Source of the DNA: Clostridia bacterium
GTDB lineage: Bacteria; Bacillota; Clostridia; UMGS1810
DNA length: 5,659 bases
Assembly (NCBI GenBank): GCA_017503945.1
Contig: JAFVSB010000140.1
Location: forward strand, 1 to 5,659
Direction: 5' to 3'
Numbering within the stretch: the first letter of the stretch is position 1; each line of letters opens with the position of its first letter. The translations under genes and the position numbers were made by a program. The notes below the pieces were generated by a model that saw only the letters and a program-made list of their open reading frames with translations, made no database searches and was not told the origin of the DNA. Shown one piece after another: positions 4,775 to 5,659 of the stretch.

Positions 4775-5659
4775 ATGAAAAAGATAGTTGGTTTAATAGC
4801 TATAATTACAATTATGCTTTCTATGACCTTGACAGCATTTGCCGGAAGTATCCCCGAAGATCTGCTTCATTCAGACGAAGCACTGATATTCTTTGCAGAG
4901 GTTGTTTGCTATCACCCGAATAAAGAAAACCCTGACATTGAATTTTCGCCCGTGAAAAAAATTAAAGGCGATGTAAAACTCGGAACAAAGCAGATTGCAT
5001 ATAACTTTAATACCATTGGTGATTTTGATATAAAAGTAGGTAATGTTTATCTCTTTACATACTTTGACGAAAACAATCCGACAGACATATTTGAGGTTAC
5101 AAGCTATGACACATCGACCTTGAAGCTGAAAAATGTTGAAGGTGATATGTGGGAACGCTTTGAAAATTATCTGAACGAGGGCAGGTATTTAGCCGCAGAA
5201 CACGATAGAATTGACAAAAATAACAGTGAATTACTTGTAGAAGGTGGCAAAACTCTCACCCTTTCAGAAATTCTCGGAACAGATAATAGCATTGTTGGTG
5301 ATGTATCAATACACTATGCAGAAGGTTTAGATAGCAAAGCAGTACAAATTGACAGAGCAGATTTTTTCAAAGTAGCTGATACAATTATCTGTAAAGAAAT
5401 TGAAAAAACAGACCATATCAATATTGACGGATTCTATATTGTAGCTGATATAAACAATGCAGTTTACATATCTGATGACGGAAAAATAAGCCATAACAAT
5501 CCTATGTTGAGTTATGTAGCACAAGCTGAATATATGCTCAATTCAGAAGATTTGGCAAAACTAAAGCAATACACAATTCCAGAAAGTGAACAGATAAAAC
5601 TCCCTCCGCTTGAATCGCCTTATGCAAGATATATTGTTTATGGTGTTTTGCTCGGTGTA
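4775..5659 (+). CDS. Secreted/membrane hypothetical protein, 3' truncated by window
   Basis: An open frame of 295 codons runs from the ATG at 4775 to the window edge without a stop, so the C-terminus is missing. The start follows AAGGAGG (4759-4765) with nine bases of spacing. Residues 1-23 form a signal peptide ending AFA, with likely cleavage before G24. The mature part starts SIPEDLLHSDEALIFFAEVV (25-44) and includes FSPVKKIKGDVKLGTKQ (57-73), GNVYLFTYFDENNPTDIFEV (89-108) and MWERFENYLNEGRYLAAE (125-142). The first 110 residues read as a compact beta-rich domain. The last visible residues, YARYIVYGVLLGV (283-295), look like the beginning of a membrane helix after a proline-rich linker, so the protein is probably anchored at both its secretion signal and a C-terminal helix. 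I recall similar clostridial hypothetical proteins but no assigned function. It is the fifth gene of the run starting at 1446. Confidence 0.85.
   Translation, partial: MKKIVGLIAIITIMLSMTLTAFAGSIPEDLLHSDEALIFFAEVVCYHPNKENPDIEFSPVKKIKGDVKLGTKQIAYNFNTIGDFDIKVGNVYLFTYFDENNPTDIFEVTSYDTSTLKLKNVEGDMWERFENYLNEGRYLAAEHDRIDKNNSELLVEGGKTLTLSEILGTDNSIVGDVSIHYAEGLDSKAVQIDRADFFKVADTIICKEIEKTDHINIDGFYIVADINNAVYISDDGKISHNNPMLSYVAQAEYMLNSEDLAKLKQYTIPESEQIKLPPLESPYARYIVYGVLLGV

Overview
The window looks like chromosomal DNA from a low-GC Bacillota, most likely a member of the Clostridia. The evidence is AT-rich intergenic DNA, sigma-A promoters close to consensus, strong AAGGAGG ribosome binding sites, a tRNA without an encoded CCA tail, a YetF-type DUF421 membrane protein, and a citrate synthase of the form common in clostridia. 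Everything recognisable lies on the + strand.

Region by region: (1) Bases 1-275 hold no convincing gene. They contain a long, nested, imperfect inverted repeat (92-208) followed by a strong intrinsic terminator (226-267). (2) Bases 276-443 form a complete one-gene tRNA-Leu(UAG) unit with a perfect-consensus extended -10 promoter, the tRNA and its terminator. (3) Bases 446-1173 hold a DUF421/YetF membrane protein. A 15-bp perfect inverted repeat sits just before its start codon and overlaps both the likely promoter and the ribosome binding site. (4) Bases 1185-1358 contain a good promoter, a structured segment and a strong terminator. This is a candidate small RNA of about 140 nt, or an attenuated leader for the genes downstream. 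(5) From 1446 to the right edge, five tightly packed genes appear to form one operon: a membrane-anchored hypothetical protein, a Si-type citrate synthase (gltA), a lipoprotein overlapping gltA by 4 bp, a small single-pass membrane protein, and a secreted or membrane-anchored protein that runs off the window at 5659.

The operon is functionally mixed. One cytosolic TCA-cycle enzyme sits among four envelope proteins of unknown function. The lipoprotein carries, right after its lipidated cysteine, a short motif (IGVIGGADGPT) that I recognise from the membrane beta subunit of sodium-pumping oxaloacetate decarboxylase, although the rest of that enzyme is absent. The least explained elements are the long hairpin at 92-208, the hairpin and promoter arrangement at 446-498, and the candidate small RNA at 1220-1358. 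No CRISPR array, insertion sequence, recombinase or defence gene is visible.
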